A DNA stretch of 64,000 bases from Isoetes taiwanensis (lineage: Eukaryota > Streptophyta > Lycopodiopsida > Isoetales > Isoetaceae): positions 13,925,428 through 13,989,427 of the forward strand of contig JAJEKV010000002.1 in the NCBI GenBank assembly GCA_021234155.1. Direction: 5' to 3'. The position numbers were made by a program, and so were the translations under genes. Below the pieces are notes generated by a model. That model saw nothing but the letters and a program-made list of their open reading frames with translations. It was not told the origin of the DNA and searched no databases. Below, piece by piece: positions 48,800-60,659 of this stretch. Numbering within the stretch: position 1 is the first letter of the stretch; every line of letters begins with the position of its first letter.

Positions 48800-51324
48800 T
48801 TGGATATTTACTCGCAGCCTTCCATCAGCCCTTACTTGCATTCAATCCATCTTTATGCTGCATTGTATGCACAGTAGGTAGAATATGAGCAAATTTTGGT
48901 GCAGGCATCCGATGGGGCAAATAAATTTCACCTTCAATATGAGAAAATAAACAGTCTCACGCCACCAATAACAGACCACAAAGTCTCTGTATTTGTTTAG
49001 TTGCAACTAACACCTCTGCAAGATGTGGCATCCAGTGAAAGTTTTGTTAGCAATGTTTATCACCACTGTGCAGCATGGCAACCTAGAATCTTGGAGATAT
49101 TCATACTTCCATCTTGAACTCTATTTTCAGTGCTGTAAGTTTGTGATATTTCATCCCTAACCGTAAGGTGCATACACATTTAAAAAAAGTAAGCTGACTA
49201 GTCATGTATATTCCTCTAGTTGAGATATTGCGAAAACACCAACTAGAACTAAGCATAACAGTCTCTGAAGGATAAATACACTTGATTGCCTTCAATGGCT
49301 TCAAATTACGATCTCCTAGGCCTTTACATGATAAGTCTATAAAGATTTCCTTTCCAACAGTTTGAAAGGGTTTCGGTACATATTTGACCGTCAAAAATAC
49401 ATCATATGATGGAACCTCACGGAAGGAAAACTCACCTTTATTATTCCAAATTGGACTCGTTTTTAAAATGTCCACTCAAAAAATATGATACAACATCTCC
49501 CAGTGTTAAGTTGGCATGCAGCTACAACTTTGTACAATCCCCTATACTTGCAAGATTATTCCTTCATGAGTACCCGAATCCAACAATCTATTCACATTCA
49601 CAGCATTTAACAACTCGTTAGAACGGTATGGAAAGTGATACTTTGATATCCGGATAGGATTAATCAAGTATAAATAGGATATATCCGAGAGAAACTCAAC
49701 TAATACCTTCTTGATTTGCTCCCCGATTGGCAATAATTCATTGCTAAGCATTGGAGATCCCCCCAATACAACATCGAAAGTCCGATGAGACCTCTTAAAA
49801 GACCTATGGTGGGTTTTATGCCATCCTCTTCACGAGGAACTCTTCCTAAGGCCGACCAATATGTCGGTGTTACTATTTACATATTCATTTTTTGGGACTC
49901 CCTCGGTGATCGTGGAATGCTCCACTGCCCAACTTTTCCTGAGGGCTACGGTAGCATGGGTACCATTCGATAACCCCCTCAAATTGGTAATACCCATCAT
50001 GAGAGAATGTTGATGGTGCTCCATAAAATCCGTTTCTGGAAAGGTAGGTTTCCATGGCCACCATCCGCAGTGTTGAAGAACCCGAGCTAATAACCGGCGA
50101 TGAAGATTGAGAAGATGATATTCCTAAGTGCGCATGATGAGGGGCGAAAGGCACTGAACTTGGGACTTGCACAAGGTGATCTTGAAGATGAAGTAAAACC
50201 AACTTGGTGCGCGAGGTGATATATCACCGTAGGCAAAATCGAGTCATTTCGGATCTTTTATATCAACCAAGGTTTAAACCCGCATATCTGCTTACAGGCG
50301 GCGAACACGCATCCATGCCCTTGGCGCAATCTTGAGAGTTATTCTCAACATCATGAATTGTGTTTTGATATCCACCTCCCCATCAATATCACACTCTTGT
50401 CACTAACATTCCATTATTTTAACAACAGGGAACTTTAATTGGTGATGCTTACATATGTCCCAAAGACCAAATGATGGTGAGACCATCAAATCAAAACATC
50501 AACCTTATCTTGGTAGCCCAAACCGGGCGTCATTGTTCCGCGAATGGATGCATTAGCAATGTTGCGGCCGTTGCCACTGTCGAAGGATTCCTTTGCGTGC
50601 AAAACTTCACAAAGCTCTTGCATTCTTTTTGATAAAAGTCCGAAACGGTAGGAAGTTCCTTACTATTTCCTTTGGCGGCCGGCGTCCTTGGAGATGCTTG
50701 GAGCGTCCCGGCTATCAGAAGCGGGGATGCATAAGTCTTGGAAGTATTAAAGCCAAGATTGCTTGCAAAGCAAAAACGAGCAAGAAACGAAGGAAAAAAG
50801 AAATATTTTTCTATTAAAAAATACACGTCGCGACTCGTGGTTTTTCCCCGGGGCCGGAAATATTTCATCAAACAAAAAATCAAACAGCCCTTTATATATG
50901 TTGTGAAAACGGAGTTAACAACGGCCTAGAGTTACTATAAAATTACAAATTAAAGGCATAATTTCACATCCACCAAAATATTGTTTTGACAGAATTTCAA
51001 TGTTTTAGAGTTCACTCGTTTACATTCAACAGTCAAAATTCTTATAATAGATTATTATATTACATAAACATGTATATTTCAAAGCTCACAAATGTAGAAT
51101 TTACAAAGAACTCACAATTTGGGCTAGCAGACAAACAACGAGCAGTGCCATAGCTAAAAGCTTCGCATCTTCAACCTACCAATACATATTTGCACTTCCA
51201 ATTCAACCATCTCAAAGAATCTTCTTTGACCCATTGGCCACCGGAATACAACCAAAAAGACTAACAAGTTTGGCAGCTCGGAACTAACATACAAAAGTTT
51301 AGACCAACAATTTCTAAAGTGGAC
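48800..51324. other. Intergenic, no gene recognised
   Basis: Minus-strand frames near 49101-49475 (DLSCKGLGDRNLKPLKAIKC) and 49542-49766 are open but match no family I can name; they could be more decayed BAHD sequence. 49785-50900 is richer in CCG/CGG than its surroundings and may be a transposon remnant. I see no termini. Confidence 0.4.
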
Positions 51325-51334
51325 CATCCAAACA
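51325..51334. repeat. Left target-site duplication CATCCAAACA
   Basis: The 10-bp sequence CATCCAAACA sits directly outside the left inverted repeat and recurs in direct orientation at 53919-53928 directly outside the right one. Confidence 0.8.
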
Positions 51335-51539
51335 GGATGAAAATATCTTTACCCTGGTTTTGGTTGATTCCATCGCGGTGAAACTCTCCCGCGGAATCAC
51401 TAACCCTCCTGCCCCGTTATCCGTACCCTCTTGCCCCGTTATCCGTACCTGCCCCGTTATCCGTACCTGACAGGCTCCATTTTATACCTTCCGGCGGAAT
51501 CATCGCCTCTGCAAATACCAGGGATGGAATCACCAACCT

Positions 51540-51752
51540 TTTATTCTACGCGGCGGAATCACATGGAATTGATCCCGCGGGGTGGAATCACCGCGATAAC
51601 CGTAATATTCTCCCCGTGGAATCACCGCGATGCGATAATATTCTCCCCCCGTGGAATCACCACGTAAATATTCTCTCCCGTGGAATCACCGTATAAATAT
51701 TCTCTCCCCGTGGAATCACCGCTGTGCTATTCCTCGGGAAGGAATCACCTGG
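51540..51752. repeat. Subterminal GTGGAATCACC repeats
   Basis: The motif GTGGAATCACCGCG or a variant, followed by TAATATTCTCCCC, recurs at least six times at 30-40 bp spacing. The inverted repeats themselves contain the related GATTCCATCGCGGTGAA, so the array extends terminal motifs inward. Confidence 0.85.
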
Positions 51753-51929
51753 AGAAGCCCAATGTTTGCCATTTTCAATTTCTGCAGATGAGCGGCAGAT
51801 TCTTAAGGTATAACTTACATTTTTGCTTGCTTTCAAAAGCAAGCATGGTGGATTGAATTGGAAGAAAATATAAAACTGTGCTACTCCATTTTTGTGTGCC
51901 TCGTCCATTGTTATTCTATGCACCGCCTG

Positions 51930-52097
51930 CAATTTTTATGGATGGGGATTTGAACCCCTTGCCAATATCGGCAATGCCATGGCCACTTTAAAGCAAGAAC
52001 AAAAAATAAGGAACGAAGTATTTTAAAAGCAAGAACAATGCCCGAATTTTTATGGATGGGGATTTGAACCCTTTGCCAATATCGGCAATGCCCCGGC
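51930..52097 (-). repeat. Duplicated tRNA T-arm-like segment
   Basis: Copies at 51930-51979 and 52048-52097. On the minus strand each reads GGCATTGCCGATATTGGCAA then GGGGTTCAAATCCCCATCC. GGGGTTCAAATCCCC is a perfect T-arm stem-loop with the polymerase III B-box GGTTCAAATCC. No full tRNA is present; it resembles the head of a tRNA-derived SINE. Confidence 0.6.
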
Positions 52098-52874
52098 AAG
52101 ATATAAAGCGGGGAGAACAACACCTAACCTCTTTCGCTTTTGGCTTGGAAGAAGACATTAGGATTCCGAATAAAGCTGAAATGTCTCGCCAAAATAAGGC
52201 CAACCTAATGATCCAGGAGGCAAGGGAGGCCCTTTGAACTTTGAAGAATAACGGACTAATCTCAAAGCAAAATTCATCGAACTCAAAAATCGTCACAAGA
52301 TTTGGATCATGGTAAAAAAAATTCAAAGACCATACCACGGTGCATGGGTGATGGTCAAATCGAAGAGGCGCAGAAGAAGCGGTTATTTGGACGTAAAACG
52401 AGAAGCGTAAAAAAACGCCGATGGAGAACCAACAAAGGCCGCTGAACCCCGATCAATCCGATGGAGCCGGGATGGGAATGGTCGGGTAAAAACGATCTAA
52501 GGCATGATGGACAAAAGAAACCCCAATCAATCAAAGGGAAGCAAGATGCGACACGGAAGAAAGGAGGGGCAAGCAACCTTGATAAGGAACTGAAGCACGA
52601 CAATCATGACAATCAGAAAAAATTTGATCAACACTATCTGCAGCATACCAGGCAATGAGCAAAAACAAGCCATCAGAGAAAATGAGCAAGAACTTGACAA
52701 ACCAATCAAGCGAGATCACAGAGAAATAAAACGCACCTAGAGCAATGGAATCACCCTAAAATGCGATCAATGGAGCAAAACGCTTTCTAGGACCCCTCGA
52801 CGCGACGCCCTCTTATCCCCCTACCGCAGATCGATTCCCCACTGATTAGCTTACCGCCTTCATTCTGTCCATTT

Positions 52875-53455
52875 GGGGGACAAACATTAGAGGTAATTTG
52901 AGATCTCCTTTTGTCCCCATAAGAATCCTCCAATAGAATGAGTACTCTACATCAAAGCGCAATTAATGCAAATTAACAACTTCATTCTTTGGCGTTTTTC
53001 CCTATAACTTTTGATCTACTCATGAAAATGTTTGCGGCGTTTGTTGCATTAGATGCGAAATGAAAAAAGATCTTTCAAGTGATATATGGTTATGATGTAT
53101 TTCAATACAAGCCATATGTGTTAACCTTAAAAATATGGGTTTTGCTCTTTTCTTGTATATTTACATCCCAAAAGATATAACAATGGGTTGTCATTAGAAA
53201 GATCTTGAGGAGGCGAATCCATTGCCACAAATAGTGTTCGAATGGGAGTTTTTGATCAAAAAGTTATAGTAGAAAAATGACACCGCAAAGTTAGTTAGAA
53301 CGCATTAATTATTCTTGCCACATAATACTTGGAATAAAAATACACCGGAGCTCTTCTCTTATTGGACAGTTTTAAAAGCTGATGTGGCTTTTTAAGCATC
53401 CCTTAATGGGACAAAATGAGATCTCAAATTACCTCTAATGGGGGTGTTGTCTCCC
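52875..53455. mobile_element. 581-bp MITE nested in the MULE-like element
   Basis: The left end reads GGGGGACAAACATTAGAGGT, AATTTGAGATCTCCTTTTGT, CCC. The right end on the minus strand reads GGGAGACAACACCCCCATTA, GAGGTAATTTGAGATCTCAT, TTTGTCCC. The inverted repeats are about 43 bp with one 5-bp gap. No clear target duplication is visible. The interior is AT-rich without coding capacity. Confidence 0.8.
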
Positions 53456-53965
53456 AGCCGCCCAACCCTACTACACGCAAAACCCCATTTTTTGCCGGAT
53501 CTCACTAAACCAAGCAAGCTGCAATCGATCTTTAAGACCACAAAAACCCTCCGCAGCCTGTTCAATCGCCATCGCCATCATCGGAGCAAGCCGCCATAGC
53601 CTGCACTAGCTAAAAAAGCTCTCAAAAACAGGACGTAGAAAATTTAAATTTTACACGAAATGGTGATTCCATCCCGTGGAATAAAAGGGCGGATTCCGTC
53701 CGTCCAGTATCTTCCAAATGTGATTCATGGAAGGTATAAAAACGTGACGGCCGGATGGACCCTATAGACCGGATGGCTCGATTCATCACAAGGTACACCG
53801 ACCGCCGTATGCGAATAATCGGCCTCCTAACGGATCCCGTTCTCGATCTGCCTGCGGATTCCGCGGAGAGTATTCACCGCGATGGAATCACCAAAACCAG
53901 GGTAAGGATATTTTCACCCATCCAAACAAAGGGATTATCCAGGTATTTTTTCTTTTAACCCTGGA

Positions 53966-54110
53966 TGTGGGCCTGCCTGGACCAAAACTAGCCTTCCTTT
54001 TGCTGTTTTCTAGGACCTGCCTAGACCAAAACTAGCCTTTCTTTTTGTTGTTTTGTAGGGCCAAAACTAGTCTTCCTTTTGTTGTTTTCCTAGCCTAAGC
54101 TCTCTAAGAT
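53966..54110. repeat. Three ~45-bp tandem repeats
   Basis: GGACCAAAACTAGCCTTCCT followed by TTTGCTGTTTTCTAGG recurs at about 53978, 54023 and 54059. A diverged copy (GGGCTAAAAACTAGTCTTTG) lies on the other side of the MYB gene near 56154. Confidence 0.85.
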
Positions 54111-54275
54111 CTCCTTAACCTTTGGCATATTCAGTACTAGTATTATAGCATTACATCTCAATTTGGACTTTGAAAATGCATTCAATTGCCTGCTTCTTTA
54201 TTGCCATAATTTACATTTTGTGCTTCTAATCAAAGCGGTTATGAAAGCAAAATTTTGCAGTTTGAGTGCGTTCCA

Positions 54276-55748
54276 TCACAAAGCTGGTGAAGATCCTACA
54301 ATTTTTAACAAGCAGCTCCAATAATCTTTGCCCTGCACTGCTTCTTGATCAGACCAAACAGCCAAATCCAAATGAGAGGCTGAATCATTCTTATCCTGCC
54401 TGGAATCGAGCATATTTGGAAGATGGTCTTGTGCAAGCAATTGCTCATCAGAAAATGCAAAACAATCTGGCTGGGAAATCAGGCTAGGAGAACTACAAGA
54501 AGAAAGCCCTGGAATTGGATCGAATTCAAGGTCTAACAGGTTTTGATGCTGCTGGAAAAGGGCATCTTCATCCAGAAAATGTGTCACATCTGAATTAAGC
54601 TTGTCAGACTGGAAAATAGATTGGTGATCATCAAGCAATACTTCATTCTGTGGTAAAGATTCACTATAAGAAGAACTGGAATGCCCCTCTGAACCTTCTT
54701 GATCCCCAACACAAAAACTAATGTGCGGCACTTCTTTGGAAACTCCAGAACCATCAATAGGAGGATCCAAATCTTGAAGAAATTTGAGGGCATCGATGTC
54801 AGAAGAATTGTTATTCAAAGGCAAACCTTGAGCAGTTAAGCGGCGCCTTATTGTGTCAAGATCCACAAAGGAAGCTCCGGCATCGAGAATAGATTGGCGA
54901 GTTTTGGCAAGACGGTAATATTCACTGGCCAGACGCGCCTCTGCTTCAAGCCTTGCATTTTCCCACTGCATCATATGGCTTAAAGCAGAGGAAAGAAACG
55001 GCCTTGCTTCTAAAGCATCTAAAATATCACATCTAGCTCTGTGCGTTACCGGATCAACTCCCATATGCATTAGCCTCTTTTTCAGATGCGTATTCCAAAA
55101 ATTCTTTATCTCATTATCCGTTCTTCCTCCTAGATGAGACGCTATTGCAGACCATCTGTAAATAAATCACCAAAAGCACACTTCATTCAGTAATTTCTTG
55201 TTCCATCCTCATAATCATCTTGCAAATTTCACTTCTTCAAGAACTTAAAACAAATTTCGATGTTTTCTTTCAATTCTCATAATTATCTTGCAAATTTCAC
55301 TTCAAATGCTGCTGTTATTCAATAACTTAAAACGAATTTCAATGTTTTTCTTCAAGAACTTGAGGATTTAAGATTATTTTATACCTATTTCCAAGAACCG
55401 CATGCAGCTGTATGATCATCCGTTCCTCTTCAATGCTAAATCTGCCACGCTTTATATCTGGACGAAGATAATTTGTCCACCGGAGTCTGCAGCTCTTTCC
55501 ACATCGAAGCAAACCTGCATAAATAAATTATTCTTTAGTTGAATACAATAGAGGAGCAATATATGGCAGAATTTAAGACCGGAACACAAAATGCAAGGCT
55601 TAAGTATCACATTACCAGCATTTTTAGGTAAAGCTCTCCAGCTGCCATGACCATGGCGTTGTATGTAAGCTATAAGCTTCTGATCTTCTTCCGGCGTCCA
55701 AGGCCCCTTCTTTAAACCCTCTTTTTCGCAGCAAGGAGCTCTGCCCAT
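54276..55748 (-). CDS. MYB: R2R3-MYB transcription factor, complete
   Basis: Nuclear DNA-binding regulator. Three exons, 55748-55616 (133 bp), 55514-55385 (130 bp) and 55155-54276 (880 bp), join in frame to 380 residues. The first two lengths and phases are the classic R2R3-MYB pattern. [20 protein letters not shown] opens the R2 repeat, with tryptophans at 17, 37 and 57. R3 begins with Phe70 and has tryptophans at 89 and 108, ending [16 protein letters not shown]. The [DE]Lx2[RK] bHLH-interaction motif is absent from R3. After the DNA-binding domain come [14 protein letters not shown] and [13 protein letters not shown] (residues 151-163), motifs shared by cutin, suberin and MIXTA-type MYBs. 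The acidic C-terminus ends [16 protein letters not shown]. The start has a good context (A at -3, G at +4). The exact subgroup is uncertain. Confidence 0.96.
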
Positions 55749-56048
55749 GATTTTTCAGGTTTCTGATGCGTCAAGGGTATAAGATGAGCTTGGCGAAGCT
55801 CAGAAATGGTAAGTTTAATTGCCGGAGCTGGATAAGCTCGAATTGAGCTTAAAAGAAAAGCATAAAATCCTAAAGAAAAATTAGCGAACGCAATAGCTTA
55901 GCCAGCTGAAGAAGCAGCTCCGGTGAGGAATTTGTGCAGTGGAAATAGGATTGCAAAGAGGATTGAATTGTTTTTTAACGTCCACGTCCACATAAACCAA
56001 AGGTCTATTGTCTACGAGATAGATACCTAGACAAACAGACCAAAGCTT

Positions 56049-56054
56049 CTTATA
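56049..56054 (-). promoter_or_regulatory. Possible TATA box of the MYB gene
   Basis: The minus strand reads GCTGCTATAAGAAGC, with TATAAG about 300 bp upstream of the MYB start codon. It is a plausible but unproven core promoter element; the leader would be ~270 nt. Confidence 0.3.
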
Positions 56055-56404
56055 GCAGCCAAACTAGACGGGCAATGCGATTGCAGGCTCTGTTAGACGA
56101 GCCTGTTAGCAGAACAGTTAAAATTTTAACAATGTCAATCTGATCCCTGGCTGGGCTAAAAACTAGTCTTTGTTTTGTTGCTTCCTAGGATTAGGCTTCT
56201 AAACAGGAGTTTAGTCCCTAAAGCTGGACCTTGAAAATCCAAGTCAATAAAATCTATTCTTCTTCACCCTTGTTTTTTCCTTCCTCTTAGACTCCTTAGA
56301 CTTATGTGTTCAAACTCACTTCATACAGTTAGTCAAACAAATATTATGGCACAAGCTCCCCATGCTTTATTTTCCACCCAGCTTTTCTCCGCCGCAAATC
56401 CCTA

Positions 56405-56600
56405 GTGTAGTATTGGATTCGATCACTATCTAGCTTTCAAGTTGCAATCCTTTCTAATACGCTCGTATTGGATTCGATCACTTCTAAACCTTCAAGTTGC
56501 AATCCTTGAACACATTATCATTCTCTAACTTTCAAGTTGCAACCGTTGATACACTATCACTATCTAACTTTCAAGTTGCAATACACTAATATGCTCTCCT
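56405..56600. repeat. Four ~55-bp tandem repeats
   Basis: GATTCGATCACTATCTA, RCTTTCAAGTTGCAAT and TAATAYGCTCGTATTG recur four times with decay. The same unit reappears at the right edge of the window (63925-64000). Confidence 0.85.
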
Positions 56601-56639
56601 CTATTGCTTTCGACCATATCACCCAATTGCCTATGCTAG

Positions 56640-56980
56640 ACCATACCATTCACATCGATGCACTTTGCAAAGCCCTTTTGCCCACGTAGGTTCTCATTCA
56701 CTGATCTGATCTTCAACTTGTGGCCAGTGCCTGAGGAATGCTTGAGCATGAAACTGAATAATATTGTGTGAACAAATACCCCATTCACGTTGTAGCACTT
56801 TGCAAAACCCTTTTGCCCACGTAGGTTCTCATAGACCGATTGGTTCTCATTTCCGATTTTTGATTAGGTCCCATAGGCCGATTGGTCTCCGTGCATGAAA
56901 GGGATTCCTTCCTTCCTTCCTTCTCATTTGATCTGATCTTCAACTTGTGGCCAATGCATGAGGGATGAACAAATTTAATT
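56640..56980. repeat. Duplicated ~150-bp segment, second copy carries an insertion
   Basis: The segment CATTCAC..GCACTTTGCAAA, CCCTTTTGCCCACGTAGG and TTCTCAT..GATCTGATCTTCAA occurs at 56650-56745 and again from 56784. In the second copy the sequence is interrupted at TTCTCAT by retroposon R3. The comparison defines the insertion exactly. Confidence 0.9.
56833..56920 (+). mobile_element. 88-bp truncated retroposon R3 with 7-bp TSD
   Basis: Flanked by TTCTCAT at 56826-56832 and 56921-56927. It ends AGGTCCCATAGGCCGATTGG, TCTCCGTGCATGAAAGGGA and TTCC repeats, the same 3' end as R1 and R2. The 5' end (AGACCGATTGGTTCTC) differs, as expected from 5' truncation during target-primed reverse transcription. 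Confidence 0.88.
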
Positions 56981-59900
56981 TCACTCGTCGCAAAGTGGTG
57001 CCCATAATAGCATCTTTGGACATTCTTCTGACTAACGAATTTATCTTGTCCAACTATATTTGATTTGCCATTTGCAATGTTAAAAATGGCTCACTTAATT
57101 ATGTACTTGGTGCGTGTATATAATGCAATATATATTATTAAACATCAAAATGTGATGGCTTCTAGCACTAGAATTTTCAAGAAAGCTGATGTGAAACTTT
57201 TTAGGGTTGATTGTTGACACAAACTAGCCTATGTGTTGGGTGGGACAAAATGAATCCGCAAAAAAGCTTGACTATCCTTTAGCATTAGTTACAGGCGATT
57301 TCCTCTAGCAATGTGCCACATTAAAGGAGTGTTCTAGCATATTGAGGCAACATGGCAAGATTGTTTTGAAATATTGAAAGAAGGGTGGACGAGGAGGGAG
57401 GGATCATAGTCAAAATATGATGGATGCAAACCAATTACGTGGGTTAAGGGCGTGTATATGCTACATGGAAGGGGTGGAATGTCTGTTTTAATATTTATCT
57501 GTTGGGGGAGGTCATCGTAGAAGAAAGATAATGGATGCAAGATGAATCCTTCTCCATTGCATGCGTGCCAAATGTCAAATTTTTTTTTCGGGAACATTTT
57601 TGCAATTTTGCATTCTTGCATTTATTGAGGAGGAGCCACAACCACGCGTGACTCCCCTTTCATCCTACTTTTTGCTTCTTCCATGCTCACTATGGCGCCA
57701 AGTCCCACGGCCAGCCCTTGCTTGCTTATAAAAAAGGGCATGTTCAAATGATCCACGGTGGTCTTTTATTATATTGAATGAAGCAAATATAACCCCTGCG
57801 CATGGAGCGGGGTTTTATGCTCTACAATAAGGGAGGAATCAAACCGAGTACGAGTTTGAGCTTGATACGTATAGCTTGCCATTCCAATCGGATTTGTGTA
57901 GCTTGCCTTATTTGAATCTCATAAATCTGCCGAAAACCATCGGGCGTAAAAATCATGGCAACAAGCGCGGGCGTGCTATGGGAGCGGGTACAATGGCGGA
58001 TGGAGATCCGATCCGAGGTTCTATAGCAGACCAAATAAGCCGAGGTAGGCCTCGCAAACCGGCAGAGTTCTTGTGTTGTTTTAACGAGCCAATGGGCGCT
58101 TTATCTACCAAAGAAACACAAATTACCACCACAAAACGACTTCCAAGATTCTACCACTTCCACCACTACGAGCTAGCCATACTTTATCCGAAAAGAAGCG
58201 GTTTTGTCCGAGAATGAGACCATAACCATGAGTCTCGCAAAAGGATCGGTTGGGAAGCCATCACGCAATGTTTAGGGAGACTTTCAAAGATTTAGTCATG
58301 TTGCCTAAGCTCCTTTCTATTTCTCGATCTGGTCTAATCCGCCCATGGATCTATTCTAAGGGTTGCATATCGGGAGTTCCCTGGAGCATATAGTGAAGCA
58401 AACTGCAGGAAGGGCCTATCCAAAATGTGAAGCAATTCCTTGTGAGCGCTTTGAAGCAAAGATTTCGCCGTGGAGTTGTGGATTGCGTAATAGGGCAATG
58501 TTCTTCCCGTGGATTTCATGGGTTCATGTTCAGTGTGTCATAGTAGAGCTCTTCTTAGAGGGACCGCTTTTTTATTTGTCGCTACCGCTTGCTTACGTGA
58601 GAGGTTAGGAGAGGTTAGTAATGATCCACGCTTCTTTCAACAGAGCAAGGACTAAATCCAATTCACTTTGTTTCAACCCTGCCGCTTGATTCGGAGCACA
58701 AATCGTGATATGAACTAGGATTGGATGCAAAACCGTTAGATCCATCGAATTTTGTAAATCTATCCGGGTTAAGGCATTTCTCCCTGTATACGGATGCTAC
58801 AACAACAAAGGTCATCTAAATTTTTAAGTCCCAAGCACCGATTAATTCATTTTTCTATTCTATTGTTTAGTGGTGTGTCGCAAACGACAAAGGCTTGACT
58901 ACTTGGGGTTCTTCGAAATAGGCAAAAAGAAAAAGTATCTTTGGCGGCCCTTTCGCAAAACCTTTTCAAAGAATCCTATCCGCAAGATTCCTCCAAGCCA
59001 AAACAAGCAAAGCCAAGAGAAGCACGCCTGCTTTGTTTTCTTGATCAACAGCCGCTTTTGCCCACGGGTTAGTTTATTTGCCGATGATTTTCTTCAATCT
59101 AATCTATAAATGCAGCCATGTATATAAGGATGCAAATGTGATTCCTGTTTTCTAATGATATTTCCTATGAGCTCCTACATTGTTACCGTGTTACATACTT
59201 TGTTATCTTTGTATACCTTTGCAGCTGAGTACTGGTGTGTCAGAATTAGTTATCCAGCATCCTGGCTGCATGCTATTGCTCACAAGCTCACATGCATAGT
59301 ATAGTATGTCATGTAGTTGCTTAATCAGTTAAGACGTTGCTGTGTTTTCCTGTTAGTGTAGTTGCAAAGTTAGTATGGTGCTACACGTTGTTGCTTAATT
59401 GCTTAGTGGTGTAGTTTGTAGCTTCAAAAATAGTGGTCTGAGCACTGAGCACTGCTGGATTAGCCTTTACTTCTTGGTCCATTTCATAGAGAACTTTGTT
59501 CTATTTTCTGGAAACTCAGAATTTAAACACATGTTACTGACATCCTTTGATCTAGCCTCAAAATGATAGTCCTTAAGATCTTGAGCATATATGTTCCAAA
59601 AGACCATTGCAAACGCCCGTTGCACTTTAGTTATGACAATGTTTTCAATGTCCACAATATACGCCACCCTCGCGGCAAATTCAAAGATCATTAGGACTAA
59701 TTTGTTAGCTAAATGTTGCTTTGAGCTTCTCTTGCAATGTCCTCCTTTGAAATTGCAAAGAAACTCAAACTATTTTTATGAACTCCAAGGGACACGAATC
59801 TAGAGAACACTTTTGCTTTTGAAATGTCAATTAAATATTTGCATCAAGATCATGTAACATTTACAAAGTTACATATGGATGGGTAGCTTCCCTCGCATAA

Positions 59901-60640
59901 GAAAGAGAAGCACATACATATATTGCAAGCCAACCCCGCCGTAAAAGTAGCAACTAAAGCTTGTGGTTCTAAAACTTTATACCAACTTCATCATTACTAA
60001 GCTTACGGTTCTAAAACTTTATACCAACTTCATCATTACCGATAGTCATAATTCTATAAGACCCTAAAACAAACTCCTTTTCATCTATTGGTCTCATTAT
60101 CCGCAAATGCTCGAATGCCGATGCAAAAGACAAAGATGACTTAATCCATATGCCGACTCCAAGATTTGAGCAATGCTGATGACTAAAATAGCATTAATCA
60201 TTGAAGTCCATGAAAAAGAACAAAAATAAAAACTTTTCCCCGCATCAACAACCAAGGTCTGGAGAACCAACAATTCATCTCTGCCCTCTTAACTCGACCG
60301 CCAATCATTTAATGCCTTTAATTTTTGGCCAATTCGGTATTCGATTCAATTTCTTTGCTTAGTGATGTAATGGACAACAGAATGGGGGAAGCCATTCTTG
60401 CTTCCCCCATGACCGACAGAATCAGGGAGCGCCAAGTGCATCATTAATTCTACTCGACTACTCGTCTAGAGTCAGGGATGAGGGAGCACCAAATGAACCA
60501 TTGATTCTACTCGTCTGGCCAAGTGAACCTTTAGAGGGGGTTGAAAAGAGAATGTTCAAGCGCCTTGGTCAGCATAAGTTTCTTGTACCAATAATGACAT
60601 TTATTATTGAAGTTGAAGCTCCCTCAAAGTTTTTTCTGGT
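56980..60640. other. Intergenic, no gene recognised
   Basis: Contains scattered protein-like frames that I cannot identify: plus strand 58870-59109 (RLDYLGFFEIGKKKKYLWRP) and minus strand 59691-59467 (VAYIVDIENIVITKVQRAFA). The latter has exon-like composition but no recognised family. A GTTCTAAAACTTTATACCAA segment is duplicated at about 59967 and 60008. Nothing else stands out. Confidence 0.4.
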
Positions 60641-60659
60641 TGTCATTGGCCACGATGAT

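Larger units (their letters stand above)
51335..53918. mobile_element. 2.58-kb TIR transposon, MULE-like
   Basis: The left end reads GGATGAAAATATCTTTACCC, TGGTTTTGGTTGATTCCATC, GCGGTGAAACTCTCC. The right end on the minus strand reads GGGTGAAAATATCCTTACCC, TGGTTTTGGTGATTCCATCG, CGGTGAATACTCTCC. The inverted repeats are ~65-70 bp with few mismatches. A 10-bp direct repeat flanks the element. Long inverted repeats with a 9-11 bp target duplication are characteristic of Mutator-like elements. Inside are ~35-bp GTGGAATCACCGCG repeats near the left end (51540-51750), a duplicated tRNA-like segment and a nested MITE. No transposase is seen, so it is non-autonomous. Confidence 0.8.

Noticed and set aside
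57876-59109. Organelle-derived DNA (plastid or mitochondrial insertion)
   Set aside because: Some frames look protein-like, but none matches an organelle gene I can recognise.
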